From assembly GCA_011389745.1 (NCBI GenBank), contig JAABTQ010000006.1, positions 1-64,000 of the forward strand: DNA of 64,000 bases, given 5' to 3'. Origin of the DNA: Desulfobacteraceae bacterium (GTDB taxonomy: Bacteria > Desulfobacterota > Desulfobacteria > Desulfobacterales > SKZT01). This document shows positions 53,679 through 62,875 of this stretch, piece by piece; the first letter of the stretch is position 1; each line of letters begins with the position of its first letter. The position numbers and the translations under genes were made by a program. The notes under the pieces are model-generated. The model was not told where the DNA came from. It was given only the letters and a program-made list of their open reading frames with translations, and did not search any database.

Positions 53679-55156
53679 TTAAAACTCCGCCACATAACCA
53701 TTATCTTGCAACCCCTCCCCGGAAAAGATTGCGCATCGTGCTGGTTCACCCGGCCGGATCCAACTGGATCCCAGGCAAAAAAGATATCACCGTCATTGCC
53801 AACCGAATGGCCCCTTTAGGTCTTCTTTCCATTGCAGCCTATCTTAAACAAGAAGGGCACGCGGTATTTGTCCATGATTGCTTAGGCCCCGGAGCAGTTA
53901 CTGATCATATTGCAAACATAAAAAAAATACTTGAATACAGACCGGATATTGTTGGATTTTCGGCCACAACTTCCGGCTTTTTGGATGGATACCTCATGGC
54001 CGAATCTATTAAAAAGGCCAATAACCAGGTCCGAATCATTTTCGGAGGTGTTCATATTTCAGCTTTGGGCAAAGTATTGCTTGAACAATTCAAGAATATC
54101 GATTTTCTATGCATGGGCGAAGGTGAGATAACCCTTTCGCAACTGGCTTCCGGAAAAGATGTATCAGCCATCGACGGCCTGATATGGAAAGAAGGCAATC
54201 AAGTGCGAACCAATCCGGTTCGCAGTCAAATTGCTGATCTGGATACACTCCCCTTTCCGGCGTATGAAAACCTGGAAGGATTCCCACGGGGGTATCATCT
54301 TCCTCTTTTCAGCTATATCCGATCTCCCGGATCCACCATGGTGACCAGCCGGGGCTGTCCGTATCAGTGTTCCTACTGCGACCGATCGGTTTTCGGTCGC
54401 GGGTATCGTTATCATTCGGCCCAATATATTTATGAACACATGCGTTATCTTCGTAACCGATTCGGGATTCGCCATATCAATATTTACGATGACCTTTTTA
54501 CCATGCACCAAAAGCGGGTTGAAAGTCTTTGTAAGCTTCTGACTTCAAAACCGTTGGGAATTCAATTTAACTGCGCCGTGCGTATCGGGCACGCCGATGA
54601 TCAATTGCTGAAAAAGTTAAAGGATGCCGGGGCACTCCAGATTTCGGTCGGCATTGAATCAGGCGATCAGAAACTTTTAGAATGTCACAAGCCGGGTGTT
54701 TATCTTGATGAAGTCAGAGACACCATCAATCGCATTCAAAAAATTGGACTGCGTGCAAAAGGGCTTTTCATGATGGGACTTCCGGGTGAAACTGTGGAAT
54801 CGATTAAAAAAACAAGCGACTTTTTAATGTCACTTGGTTTGGATGATATGAATATGTCCAAATTTACTCCTTTTCCCGGTGCACCTATATGGAAAACCAT
54901 ACTTGAACATGGAACTCTCGACAATGACTGGTGCAAAATGAACTGTTTAAATTTTGTTTTTGTTCCGAAAGGTATTGACTCCAAAGAAACACTTGATCAG
55001 TCGTACAACCAACATGTCAAAAGGTTTTATTCTGATGGCCAATGGCGAAAAAAATTTCGGGGACGTTTGTGGGAACATCGTGGCAGTATCCGGCATTTTA
55101 TTCAACATATTCCCACATTCCTTGAGGCACGGCGTACTTTTGAACCTAAAAATTAA
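53675..55156 (+). CDS. B12-binding-domain radical SAM protein
   Basis: A 493-residue enzyme. An N-terminal cobalamin-binding Rossmann domain (about 18-170; IVLVHPAGSNWIPGKKDITV, GFSATTSGF) is followed by a radical SAM barrel with the cluster motif RGCPYQCSYCD (CxxxCxxC, about 230-240), GIRHINIYDDLF and GIESGDQKLL. Class B-type enzymes of this sort often methylate or rearrange lipids and natural products. The start is TTG 53675, overlapping the GT stop, so they are translationally coupled. It lies in the + strand arm of the lipid/polyketide cluster. Product unknown. Confidence 0.88.
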   Translation: MIKTPPHNHYLATPPRKRLRIVLVHPAGSNWIPGKKDITVIANRMAPLGLLSIAAYLKQEGHAVFVHDCLGPGAVTDHIANIKKILEYRPDIVGFSATTSGFLDGYLMAESIKKANNQVRIIFGGVHISALGKVLLEQFKNIDFLCMGEGEITLSQLASGKDVSAIDGLIWKEGNQVRTNPVRSQIADLDTLPFPAYENLEGFPRGYHLPLFSYIRSPGSTMVTSRGCPYQCSYCDRSVFGRGYRYHSAQYIYEHMRYLRNRFGIRHINIYDDLFTMHQKRVESLCKLLTSKPLGIQFNCAVRIGHADDQLLKKLKDAGALQISVGIESGDQKLLECHKPGVYLDEVRDTINRIQKIGLRAKGLFMMGLPGETVESIKKTSDFLMSLGLDDMNMSKFTPFPGAPIWKTILEHGTLDNDWCKMNCLNFVFVPKGIDSKETLDQSYNQHVKRFYSDGQWRKKFRGRLWEHRGSIRHFIQHIPTFLEARRTFEPKN

Positions 55157-55217
55157 TGGTAACTTAAAAAATCATAATTCATCAAAAAATGACTATATGA
55201 AATAAAGAGAAACAGAA

Positions 55218-56558
55218 ATGCTGACCCAAAAGCTTGAAAAAATCCTGTCAGGTCCTGAACATCCAAACGCTGAATTTATAAAATCCTCCTACACTTACCA
55301 TAATATTTACACCATGGCGGCAGATATACAAACGACACTGTCCGGCAATGATGATATTGTCTGCCTGTATACGAAAAACAAAGCCATCATTGCCGCATCA
55401 GTTTTGGCATCATTGGCATCCGACTTTATGGTTATTCTGCCTTATGCACTTTCAATTCAGGCTTTACAGGAAATTCAAAATCTTTTTCATGTGGACACGA
55501 TCATTACCGATCAAGCAAATTCAAATCTGTCCGGAATCAACCCGGTTATTCCCAAAATAAACAAAATTGTTTCACTATCGCTGCCGCTGGTCAAATCTCC
55601 GGATAGGCCATTTCTTAAATTTTTTACCGGCGGCTCCACAGGCCGGCCTAAGGTATGGACTAAAACCGCACGAAACTTGTTCGGAGAAGCTTTTTTTCTC
55701 TCACAAAAATTCAGACTCGACAAAACCGATTGTATTCTGGCGACCGTTCCCCCTTATCATATTTACGGGTTTCTCTTTTCTGTACTCGTTCCGTTCGTAT
55801 CGTCTTCCAAAGTCACTGCCGATATTTGCTCTTTCCCACAGGAAATAAGAAACAGTCTTAAAAAATATTTTCCGACTATTCTGGCAAGCATTCCCATGCA
55901 CTACAGAATTTTAAAAGGTGGGAAAATCCCTGGAGATTCTCTTCGAATGGCATTTTCTTCGGCTGGAAAATTAGATGAAACCGATGCGGATTATTTCTAC
56001 CAAAAGACCGGCGTAGAGTTGATAGAAATTTACGGTTCAACCGAGACAGGAGGCATTGCGAGCCGGTGCCGTGCTAGGGGAGAAACAAATTTAGAGGCTT
56101 TTGAAATCATAGAATGGAAAGTTGTCGATGAGCGCCTTTATGTTCGTTCACCTTTTATTTCTCCGGATATTGCCGTAGATTCGGACGGTTTTTACCAAAC
56201 CGGCGACCGTGTCCTTATGCAAGATGAAAAATATTTTTCACTTTTAGGGCGGGCTGACGGAATTGTAAAAGTCGGCGGCAAACGAGTGGATCTTGAAAAT
56301 GTTCGCGACACAATCCTTCAGTATCCTGGTGTTACTGATGCCATTGCCTTTGCCATACCCGACACACGGGGAAGAGAAAGCAGCATTTGCGCAGTGGTTC
56401 AGGGAAATATCGACAAAGAACAGCTGATAGCAAGTATTTCACAACAGGTCGAACAATATGCCATTCCACGTCATATCAAGATTGTGGAAAAAATACCGGT
56501 TTCATCCTCGGGAAAGTATGATAGAAAATCCCTGGAAAAAATATGTATCCGGATATGA
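55218..56558 (+). CDS. Acyl-activating AMP-dependent synthetase/ligase
   Basis: A 446-residue ANL-superfamily enzyme, shorter than acyl-CoA synthetases (usually over 500). Seen: P-loop FFTGGSTGRPKVWTKT, IYGSTETGGIASR, FYQTGDRV and the C-terminal Lys end SSSGKYDRKSLEK with KVGGKRVDLENV. It would activate a carboxylic acid as an adenylate and load it on the cluster's ACP or CoA, a role like ApeH in aryl-polyene clusters. Start ATG 55218, AAAGAGAAAC upstream. Convergent with the - strand operon 24 bases away. Confidence 0.85.
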   Translation: MLTQKLEKILSGPEHPNAEFIKSSYTYHNIYTMAADIQTTLSGNDDIVCLYTKNKAIIAASVLASLASDFMVILPYALSIQALQEIQNLFHVDTIITDQANSNLSGINPVIPKINKIVSLSLPLVKSPDRPFLKFFTGGSTGRPKVWTKTARNLFGEAFFLSQKFRLDKTDCILATVPPYHIYGFLFSVLVPFVSSSKVTADICSFPQEIRNSLKKYFPTILASIPMHYRILKGGKIPGDSLRMAFSSAGKLDETDADYFYQKTGVELIEIYGSTETGGIASRCRARGETNLEAFEIIEWKVVDERLYVRSPFISPDIAVDSDGFYQTGDRVLMQDEKYFSLLGRADGIVKVGGKRVDLENVRDTILQYPGVTDAIAFAIPDTRGRESSICAVVQGNIDKEQLIASISQQVEQYAIPRHIKIVEKIPVSSSGKYDRKSLEKICIRI

Positions 56559-56582
56559 AGAAATTGTTTATACAGCAACCTG

Positions 56583-57446
56583 CTATTTGTCAAAAATCCA
56601 TTCCGGTGGTTTCAACCGTCCCCCACTGATATCCCGCATCCTTAAACCTGAAATGGTTTCATGAATATTGCCTTCCCTATCCTCAATCCTGATATCGAAA
56701 ACAAGTAGTTTTTTATCGGAATGTACCGGCTTTATCAAAGCAACATAAGTATTACTAAAACGAGTCGGCGTGTGAATGTGTCTTTCACTGAAACCCACCG
56801 GAAAGGCCACCATATGATGGTAGCGCTGACCCCATGCACAGGCCGCATGGAAGGCGGCATCCAGGGTGAATGGCGACCCTAACCGGGAATTGTCCCCTTC
56901 AATGGGATCACCTCCATAAACAGATGCCACAGCACCGTTTCGGCTCATAAACAAAGGTTCCCGGATGTTCCGATAAGCCGGGCCAAACGGAACAAGTTCC
57001 CTGTAAATGACATCAGGCGCAATTTCAAAAAAATTCTTATCCAAAAGTGATCCTGGATCAAATGCCCTTTCTTCCGATGGTTTCAGGGTAAAAGAAAGAT
57101 TGATCGTTACATGCTCAATAAAACGGGTAATGGTTGATTTCCCGGATTGAAACCTGGTCACCAGCTTTGCCTGAATAAGACCGTTTTCAAGGACTTCAAT
57201 ATCGTTGAACCCTTCAATAGAGTCTTCATGTTTTCTTATAAAAAGAAATTTATCAAAAGTCGCGTCAACAATGTCTGCGTTTTTTATATTTTCGACATAC
57301 GGCCGCGCGGAATCCACCAGAATTCTCATGGCCTCAACCGCTGGAAGCACCGCTTTGCCCATGAATTGATGGTCAAATAAATGAGGAAAGACCGGTATTG
57401 TGATGGGAATTCGTTTTTTGCGGGTTATTTGGGAAAATTTTTCCAT
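56583..57446 (-). CDS. Stand-alone polyketide dehydratase (double hotdog)
   Basis: A 287-residue protein resembling PKS DH domains. First hotdog: FPHLFDHQFMGKAVLPAVEA, with the catalytic His in the HxxxGxxxxP motif. Second hotdog: SPFTLDAAFHAACAWGQ, with the catalytic Asp in DxxxH. It would dehydrate a beta-hydroxyacyl-ACP. Last gene of the - strand operon; it overlaps the thioesterase gene by 22 bases. Stand-alone DH domains next to FabF-type ketosynthases are unusual for normal fatty-acid synthesis. Confidence 0.75.
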   Translation of the reverse strand: MEKFSQITRKKRIPITIPVFPHLFDHQFMGKAVLPAVEAMRILVDSARPYVENIKNADIVDATFDKFLFIRKHEDSIEGFNDIEVLENGLIQAKLVTRFQSGKSTITRFIEHVTINLSFTLKPSEERAFDPGSLLDKNFFEIAPDVIYRELVPFGPAYRNIREPLFMSRNGAVASVYGGDPIEGDNSRLGSPFTLDAAFHAACAWGQRYHHMVAFPVGFSERHIHTPTRFSNTYVALIKPVHSDKKLLVFDIRIEDREGNIHETISGLRMRDISGGRLKPPEWIFDK

Positions 57447-57904
57447 AAATCAAGTGTCTTTTCATCGATTCCCACCGGCGATCCTGATAAATTGACGGCA
57501 CAATGTTTTGTGAATCCTTTGCAGACAATCTCCTGGGTTTGCCTATGGGTAATGATATATTCGAAGCTGAGCTTGACCCGTTCCAGTCTTGACGGACGGG
57601 TATGAATATACATAGGATCATCGTAATACAGAGGCTTGAAATAGTCCACTGCAACGGAAATGATGGGATATATATAACCACTTTCCTCGATTTCACGGTA
57701 TGGATAAGCAGAATCTCTCATAAGAGAAGCTCTTCCCATTTCAAAATAAATCAGATAGTTGGAATGGTAGACCACCTGGGAGCGGTCCGTGTCGGCATAA
57801 AGGGTGCGGTGTTCGCATCGGTGCCAAACCAGATTGCTTACCCTGTCCCGCACATACCGGTGATCACCATTTAAGATTTCAGGAATAAAAGATTTGGGTT
57901 TCAT
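57425..57904 (-). CDS. YbgC/4-HBT-type thioesterase
   Basis: A 159-residue hotdog enzyme. The catalytic aspartate is in YADTDRSQVVYHSNYLIYFE, the YbgC/FadM signature (DxxxxVYxxxY). It would release acyl chains from ACP or CoA, comparable to ApeK-type proteins in aryl-polyene loci. Tightly packed: 18 bases after the first ketosynthase and overlapping the dehydratase. Confidence 0.85.
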   Translation of the reverse strand: MKPKSFIPEILNGDHRYVRDRVSNLVWHRCEHRTLYADTDRSQVVYHSNYLIYFEMGRASLMRDSAYPYREIEESGYIYPIISVAVDYFKPLYYDDPMYIHTRPSRLERVKLSFEYIITHRQTQEIVCKGFTKHCAVNLSGSPVGIDEKTLDLWKNFPK

Positions 57905-57922
57905 ATCGCCTGGAATTATCGT

Positions 57923-59191
57923 TTAAACACCTCTGAAAACCACACAACAATTGGTCCCGCCGAATCCGAAAGCATTGGAAAGAAAAATTTCATACCCTTG
58001 TTTTCGGGCTTCATTGGGAACCACATCAATATCAGCAAACTCCGGATCAGGAATATGATTTACCGTGGGAAGTATAATGTCCTGTTGCATGCCCTCGATA
58101 CTCAATGCAGCTTCTATGGCCGCGGACCCTCCCAGGGTATGCCCGATCTGGGATTTGTTCGAAGAAATCTGAATTTTCTCCAATTGGCGTTTCCCGAATA
58201 CGGTTCTCAGGCACTCGATTTCGGTTTTATCTCCTTTGGGCGTGGATGTGCCATGAGCATTGACATACTGGATATCCACGGGTGCAATTTGAGCGTCATC
58301 AATCGCTTCGCGGATTGCACGAACAACGGTTGCAGGATTGGGCAGTGTAAAATGATATGCGTCGGAGGTCCATCCGACACCCAATACCTCGGCCTTAGGC
58401 GTCAGACCGTATACGGACAAAAATTCTTCGGCGGCAAGAACCAATACGCCGCCACCTTCTGAAATCACCATGCCTTTTCTGTCAATACTAAAAGGACGGG
58501 ATGCCTGGGTGGGATCATGGTAAGCACGATCTTTTTCAACAATTTTGATGGTAGCGTTCATGTTGGCGAATCCATGAATAATTTCCGGCATAATGCACAT
58601 GTCCACACCGCCGGCAAGGGCAAAATCGCAGTCGCCGTCGCGTATCATCCTTGCCCCGATACCGATAGCATAATTACCCGATGCACAGGCCCCCTGGGGA
58701 GAAAAAATAGGGCCGGTAAAGCCTGAATGAATCCCGGCTTTTCCCGATGGAACATTGGCGCATAAATTAGGCAACAGATATGGACTGACCTTTAATGGCC
58801 CGCGATTAACCAGATTGTCCATGGCAATGCGAAAGGAGTCGGTACCGTTTAAAGCAGAACCTATAAGGCATGCCATCCTCGGCCCTGTCTCTTGAGTAAT
58901 CTGTAGTCCTGACCGTTCAAGAGCTTCATGGCAAACAGCCATGGTCAGAATCACATAATCGGCGTTCCAGTTGTAAACTTCCTTTCGACTGACAAAATCA
59001 AGGGACATGGGGGTCCAGTCAGGGATTTCACCCACCACGTTACTGAGCGAATCCACCTGACATCTTGTCACTTTTCGAAAACCGGCCTTTGCCCTGACAG
59101 CCTCTTTCCAGGTTTTTTCAAAAGTAGACCCCAAAGGTGTTGCAACACCATATCCGATTACAAAAACTCGTCTGTTTTTGGGTGCTTTCAT
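57923..59191 (-). CDS. Beta-ketoacyl-ACP synthase, FabF type (first)
   Basis: A 422-residue condensing enzyme with a full Cys-His-His triad: SPQGACASGNYAIG (nucleophile Cys), NAHGTSTPKGD and SNKSQIGHTLGG. The C-terminal NAFGFGGTNCCVVF is also typical. It extends the growing acyl chain on ACP. It lies 8 bases after the second ketosynthase gene. The two are not close copies, so they may form a KS/KS pair with distinct roles. Confidence 0.93.
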   Translation of the reverse strand: MKAPKNRRVFVIGYGVATPLGSTFEKTWKEAVRAKAGFRKVTRCQVDSLSNVVGEIPDWTPMSLDFVSRKEVYNWNADYVILTMAVCHEALERSGLQITQETGPRMACLIGSALNGTDSFRIAMDNLVNRGPLKVSPYLLPNLCANVPSGKAGIHSGFTGPIFSPQGACASGNYAIGIGARMIRDGDCDFALAGGVDMCIMPEIIHGFANMNATIKIVEKDRAYHDPTQASRPFSIDRKGMVISEGGGVLVLAAEEFLSVYGLTPKAEVLGVGWTSDAYHFTLPNPATVVRAIREAIDDAQIAPVDIQYVNAHGTSTPKGDKTEIECLRTVFGKRQLEKIQISSNKSQIGHTLGGSAAIEAALSIEGMQQDIILPTVNHIPDPEFADIDVVPNEARKQGYEIFLSNAFGFGGTNCCVVFRGV

Positions 59192-59199
59192 TTGACTTT

Positions 59200-60444
59200 C
59201 TAAGTTGACTTTTTAAAAACGACACATGAATTGCATCCGCCAAAGCCGAATGAATTTTTCAATACATATTCCTGATTTAAATTTCGAGCCCCTTCAGGAA
59301 CACAGTCCATGTCAATTTCAGGGTCGGGATTATAATTGATGGTTGGAAGCAAGATGTTGTTTTGAATACCCTCCATGGCAAAAATGGATTCAATGGCGCT
59401 GGATGCTCCCATGGCATGACCGATCAGGGATTTATTGGCCGAAACCGGAGGAACACGGCCTTTGAACAATTTTTTTAATGCATCATATTCCACTTTATCT
59501 CCGACTTTTGTGGATGCCGCATGAGCATTGACACTATCAATCTCTTGCGGAGATATTCCGGAATCCTCAATACTCTCTGTCATACAGCGCTCGATGGTCC
59601 CGACTTTGGGGGCCACAAAATGGAAAGCATCCGAGGTCATCGACCAACCGGCAATATGGGCTTTTACTTTCAAACCATGAGCATTTGCAAAATCTTTGGA
59701 AGCAATAATGATCGCACCTGCTCCTTCTGAAATGACAAACCCCCGGCGATCAACAGAAAAAGGACGACTGGCTTTAGACGGGGCTTCACAATCATTTTCA
59801 GGCCTGTGTCGATATGCTCCGTTCATAGTGGCAAAACCTGCAACAACAGGCTTGACCAACGCAAAATCCACAGCTCCGCAAATGACAAGGTCGGCACGTC
59901 CATGTTCTAAGAGCATAACCCCGACAATCACGCTTGTAAGCCCGGTGGCACATGCCGTTATGGTTGAAGTAATCGGACCTGTTGCACCGGTTAAAATGGA
60001 AATTTTTCCAGCCACCATATTAATACAAGAATTGGGATTGGCAAAGGGCGGTGGAAGTTTACCCTCTGAAATCATCCGACGATCCGCATCCAACAGGGTG
60101 TCCATTCCCCCTACCGCCGAGCTGAAAGTGACAGCCACACGCGGAGCCAACTTCGGGGTGATCTCTATTTTACTGTTTTCAAGGGCACGATAAACCACCA
60201 GCATGGCATATTTGAAAATCGGGGAAGGCCACAAAGCCAATGCACGAGGTTTCAGGAAAGGATACGAAAGTGCATCGATCTCATCCACCTGTCCGGCAAC
60301 ATGCACCGGAAAATCAGTATTAACCGGAAATCTTGTCAGCAGGCCGACTCCGCTTTCACCCCTCACGGCCCTATTCCACTGGTCATTTAAATTCGTGCCT
60401 AAACAAGACACCGCATCATATCCGACAACTACCGATTTTGCCAT
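59200..60444 (-). CDS. Beta-ketoacyl-ACP synthase, FabF type (second)
   Basis: A 414-residue ketosynthase. Nucleophile Cys in TITACATGLTS; histidines in VNAHAASTKVGD and NKSLIGHAMGAS; C-terminal NSFGFGGCNSCVVF. The usual AHGTST is AHAAST here, so the Gly-Thr after the first His is changed while the His is kept. Both ketosynthases look catalytically competent, unlike the KS-alpha/chain-length-factor pairs of aromatic type II PKS. Upstream gene of the KS pair. Confidence 0.92.
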   Translation of the reverse strand: MAKSVVVGYDAVSCLGTNLNDQWNRAVRGESGVGLLTRFPVNTDFPVHVAGQVDEIDALSYPFLKPRALALWPSPIFKYAMLVVYRALENSKIEITPKLAPRVAVTFSSAVGGMDTLLDADRRMISEGKLPPPFANPNSCINMVAGKISILTGATGPITSTITACATGLTSVIVGVMLLEHGRADLVICGAVDFALVKPVVAGFATMNGAYRHRPENDCEAPSKASRPFSVDRRGFVISEGAGAIIIASKDFANAHGLKVKAHIAGWSMTSDAFHFVAPKVGTIERCMTESIEDSGISPQEIDSVNAHAASTKVGDKVEYDALKKLFKGRVPPVSANKSLIGHAMGASSAIESIFAMEGIQNNILLPTINYNPDPEIDMDCVPEGARNLNQEYVLKNSFGFGGCNSCVVFKKST

Positions 60445-60464
60445 TTAATCACAATCATTTTTCA

Positions 60465-61469
60465 TCACCATGGAATAAACTGATACAGCTTGGCAAACAT
60501 CTCGTAAATTTCAATCCAGTTTTGAAGATCTTTTGCCGACCGCATGTGGGCACGCTTATTGACCATCACCCAGCTCATGTGTGCGGCGCCATCCTTGCAA
60601 GTTGAGCAATCCCTTGTTTCGGATGTACAACACCGGTGCATGGCTTTCAGATCGGAAGCCCATCGGATAAAATGGATCAGTCGTTTGGGTTTAGGATCTC
60701 TGGTATCAAGAGGTTCGGTTACCGACGGACACTCTTTCCATCCAAAAGACCAGCCCAGCATCATCCCCGTCGTAATAATCTCATGATAATATTTCGATGA
60801 AATGACCGTGTTGGGGTATTTATCCAGCATGGTATCCATTTCTTGCCGAATCTTTGATAATTCTTTCGGCTTCCAGAAAAAACCATCCACACCTTCATCA
60901 TTCGAAAGAAGCTGCATATGGACTTTCAGCCCGACATCCTGAATTTTTCCGATAATCCGGTCTGTTTTTCCGATTTGTCTGGGAGTTATGGTATACAGGT
61001 AATAAGTGTGAGGGTCACCCTCATAATTTTTGCTGGATATGGAAAAGGTATCTTTTCCTCTCAATATTTTCTCATCTTCTTCATCACCCCAAAGAGATAT
61101 ACCCAGCATCATATCCGGAAATTTGTCCCTGGGCACTTTGATCAACCCGTTGGTGGCGCAAAATGTCGGGAGTCTTTTATAAAAAACTTCTACCCGATCA
61201 AGGTGAAGAGTCGGTTCACCCCCGATCAAAATGGCAAGATTGACACCTCTTTGCTTTTCGGAATCAACAAAAGTTTCCCATTTTTTAATATCTTTTTCCT
61301 CGGATGCTGCCTTATGCTCACCCGATGAGAAAAAAAAACATCCCTTACATCGAAGGTTGCACTGGTTGGTGATATCATAAATAGAGCTTCGGATATTGAG
61401 CTTTGAAATTTTTTGATATCGCTCGCGCCAATGTTCATCAAGAAGGGAACTGACTGTCTTCATCAACAA
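60465..61469 (-). CDS. Radical SAM enzyme A of the cluster
   Basis: A 334-residue radical SAM protein. Cluster motif TNQCNLRCKGCFFFSSG (CxxxCxxC, about 37-44) and LIGGEPTLHLDRV (GGEP). A Cys-rich C-terminal part (CPSV, HRCCTSETRDCSTCKDG) could hold an auxiliary [4Fe-4S] cluster, as in SPASM-like proteins. Clearly paralogous to the gene immediately upstream (0-base gap), which shares the layout and the final Cys pattern. The substrate is unknown; position between KS and ACP genes suggests an ACP-bound or lipid chain. Confidence 0.85.
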   Translation of the reverse strand: MLMKTVSSLLDEHWRERYQKISKLNIRSSIYDITNQCNLRCKGCFFFSSGEHKAASEEKDIKKWETFVDSEKQRGVNLAILIGGEPTLHLDRVEVFYKRLPTFCATNGLIKVPRDKFPDMMLGISLWGDEEDEKILRGKDTFSISSKNYEGDPHTYYLYTITPRQIGKTDRIIGKIQDVGLKVHMQLLSNDEGVDGFFWKPKELSKIRQEMDTMLDKYPNTVISSKYYHEIITTGMMLGWSFGWKECPSVTEPLDTRDPKPKRLIHFIRWASDLKAMHRCCTSETRDCSTCKDGAAHMSWVMVNKRAHMRSAKDLQNWIEIYEMFAKLYQFIPW

Positions 61470-62606
61470 TTACTCCTGACTTTCTTTAATCAAAACCTTC
61501 AAATCTGGAGGTGCAACCGGTTCGTGACATAAATTTTCCCCCTTTTCATAGCCCATGACCCACACGGTTAGATAGGTATCCACATAGTCAAGCCATGCTT
61601 TGAAAGTATCGGGATTGGCCGCATGTCGAAACATTCTGGCGGTCACCACGGCACTTCCGGCGGCATAATGCCTGCAATCGCTGCAATCCGTATCCGGAAC
61701 ACAGCAGGATACATCACGATTCCAGGTTAAATCCGATCGATACTGCCTGAAAGAACGACCAAGACCGATGCTTTTGGAAACATTCATCCGGGGATAAGAG
61801 CATGAATAAAGGTCGTGAAGTGATAAGGGATGCGTGTGGGCAACAACGTTATAATGAGAATACCAAATACTAACGGGATATTTTTTCATCAGGGCTGTCA
61901 TGGTATGTCGAACGTGTAAAAGAGATTTTTCGTTGTGGCGAAGGGTTCCGTCATAACCCGTCGGCGCAGAAAACATGTTAAAGGTTGTCCTGCATCCATT
62001 TTGATCAAGCAGTCGCACCACTTCTTCTGCCTCGTCAATATTTTCCCGTGTGAACGTATAAACAAATACAGCCCTTGGATCATCTTTGTACTTGTCGATC
62101 TGACTGATCAGCATGTTTTCAGCGCCACGTATACGACGGCTCGTATTATCGTTTCCCCAAACGGAAATATGAATCCGGTATCCAATCTGTTCGGAAAGTT
62201 TCTTTAAACCGTTGGTGGCAATGGCTCCCAGAGGAATCTTCTGATAACAGATTTCGCAAAGTTCCGGCACTAGTGACGGTTCGGCTCCGGCAAGCACCAC
62301 ATAAGTAATCCCTCGTTCTTTTTCCGTTTGCATAAGTTTTTGCCATGCCTCGGGACTGCGGTTGTCGTTGGTAAATTGTTTTTCCCCCTCGTAATAGTAA
62401 CATCCTTCACACCGGATGTTGCACCGGGTTGTCATATCATAAGTGGACTCACGAAGAAAAAAATATTTCCGAACCTTTTCCCATCGATCTTTGACCATGG
62501 GATCTTCCAGAATCTCCGAAAACTTCCACGCATTTTCATTTTGAATCTTCAATTTGTTTTCACCGTCGTTTTCCGTGGCATACACGTCGAACATACTCCC
62601 TGTCAT
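61470..62606 (-). CDS. Radical SAM enzyme B of the cluster
   Basis: A 378-residue paralogue of the next gene product. Cluster motif TRCNIRCEGCYYYEGEK (about 60-67), VLAGAEPSLVPELCEICY (GAEP in place of GGEP), and a C-terminal cysteine group CCVPDTDCSDCRHYAAG. It overlaps the ACP gene by 4 bases (ATGA), so is co-translated with it; ATG 62594 is an alternative start. Product unknown. Confidence 0.85.
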   Translation of the reverse strand: MTGSMFDVYATENDGENKLKIQNENAWKFSEILEDPMVKDRWEKVRKYFFLRESTYDMTTRCNIRCEGCYYYEGEKQFTNDNRSPEAWQKLMQTEKERGITYVVLAGAEPSLVPELCEICYQKIPLGAIATNGLKKLSEQIGYRIHISVWGNDNTSRRIRGAENMLISQIDKYKDDPRAVFVYTFTRENIDEAEEVVRLLDQNGCRTTFNMFSAPTGYDGTLRHNEKSLLHVRHTMTALMKKYPVSIWYSHYNVVAHTHPLSLHDLYSCSYPRMNVSKSIGLGRSFRQYRSDLTWNRDVSCCVPDTDCSDCRHYAAGSAVVTARMFRHAANPDTFKAWLDYVDTYLTVWVMGYEKGENLCHEPVAPPDLKVLIKESQE

Positions 62607-62863
62607 TTGTCCATTTTTTTTTGGATATATTCGGAAATGAACCGAACAGTTGTCAGCTTTGGATAATCATCCTCATCGATTCTGATCCCGTATTCATCCT
62701 GAAGAACCAATGCAACCGTGGCAAGATCCATACTGTCAATACCTACTTCATCCACAAGATCCACATCCGGTTCAAAAGTTTCAGGGGTGACATCTTCCAG
62801 CTTCAATTCATGAATCATCACCTGGGCGACACGAAGAATAATTCTGTCGATTTCCTCGGGCAT
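62603..62863 (-). CDS. Acyl carrier protein
   Basis: An 86-residue acidic carrier protein. The phosphopantetheine serine lies in EVGIDSMDLATV (DSM in place of the usual DSL), about residue 44. It carries the growing chain for the ketosynthases. It overlaps the radical SAM B gene and lies 12 bases after the FabZ/ApeI-like gene. It is distinct from housekeeping AcpP by its DSM motif and context. Confidence 0.9.
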   Translation of the reverse strand: MPEEIDRIILRVAQVMIHELKLEDVTPETFEPDVDLVDEVGIDSMDLATVALVLQDEYGIRIDEDDYPKLTTVRFISEYIQKKMDK

Positions 62864-62875
62864 TCTTTACTCTCC

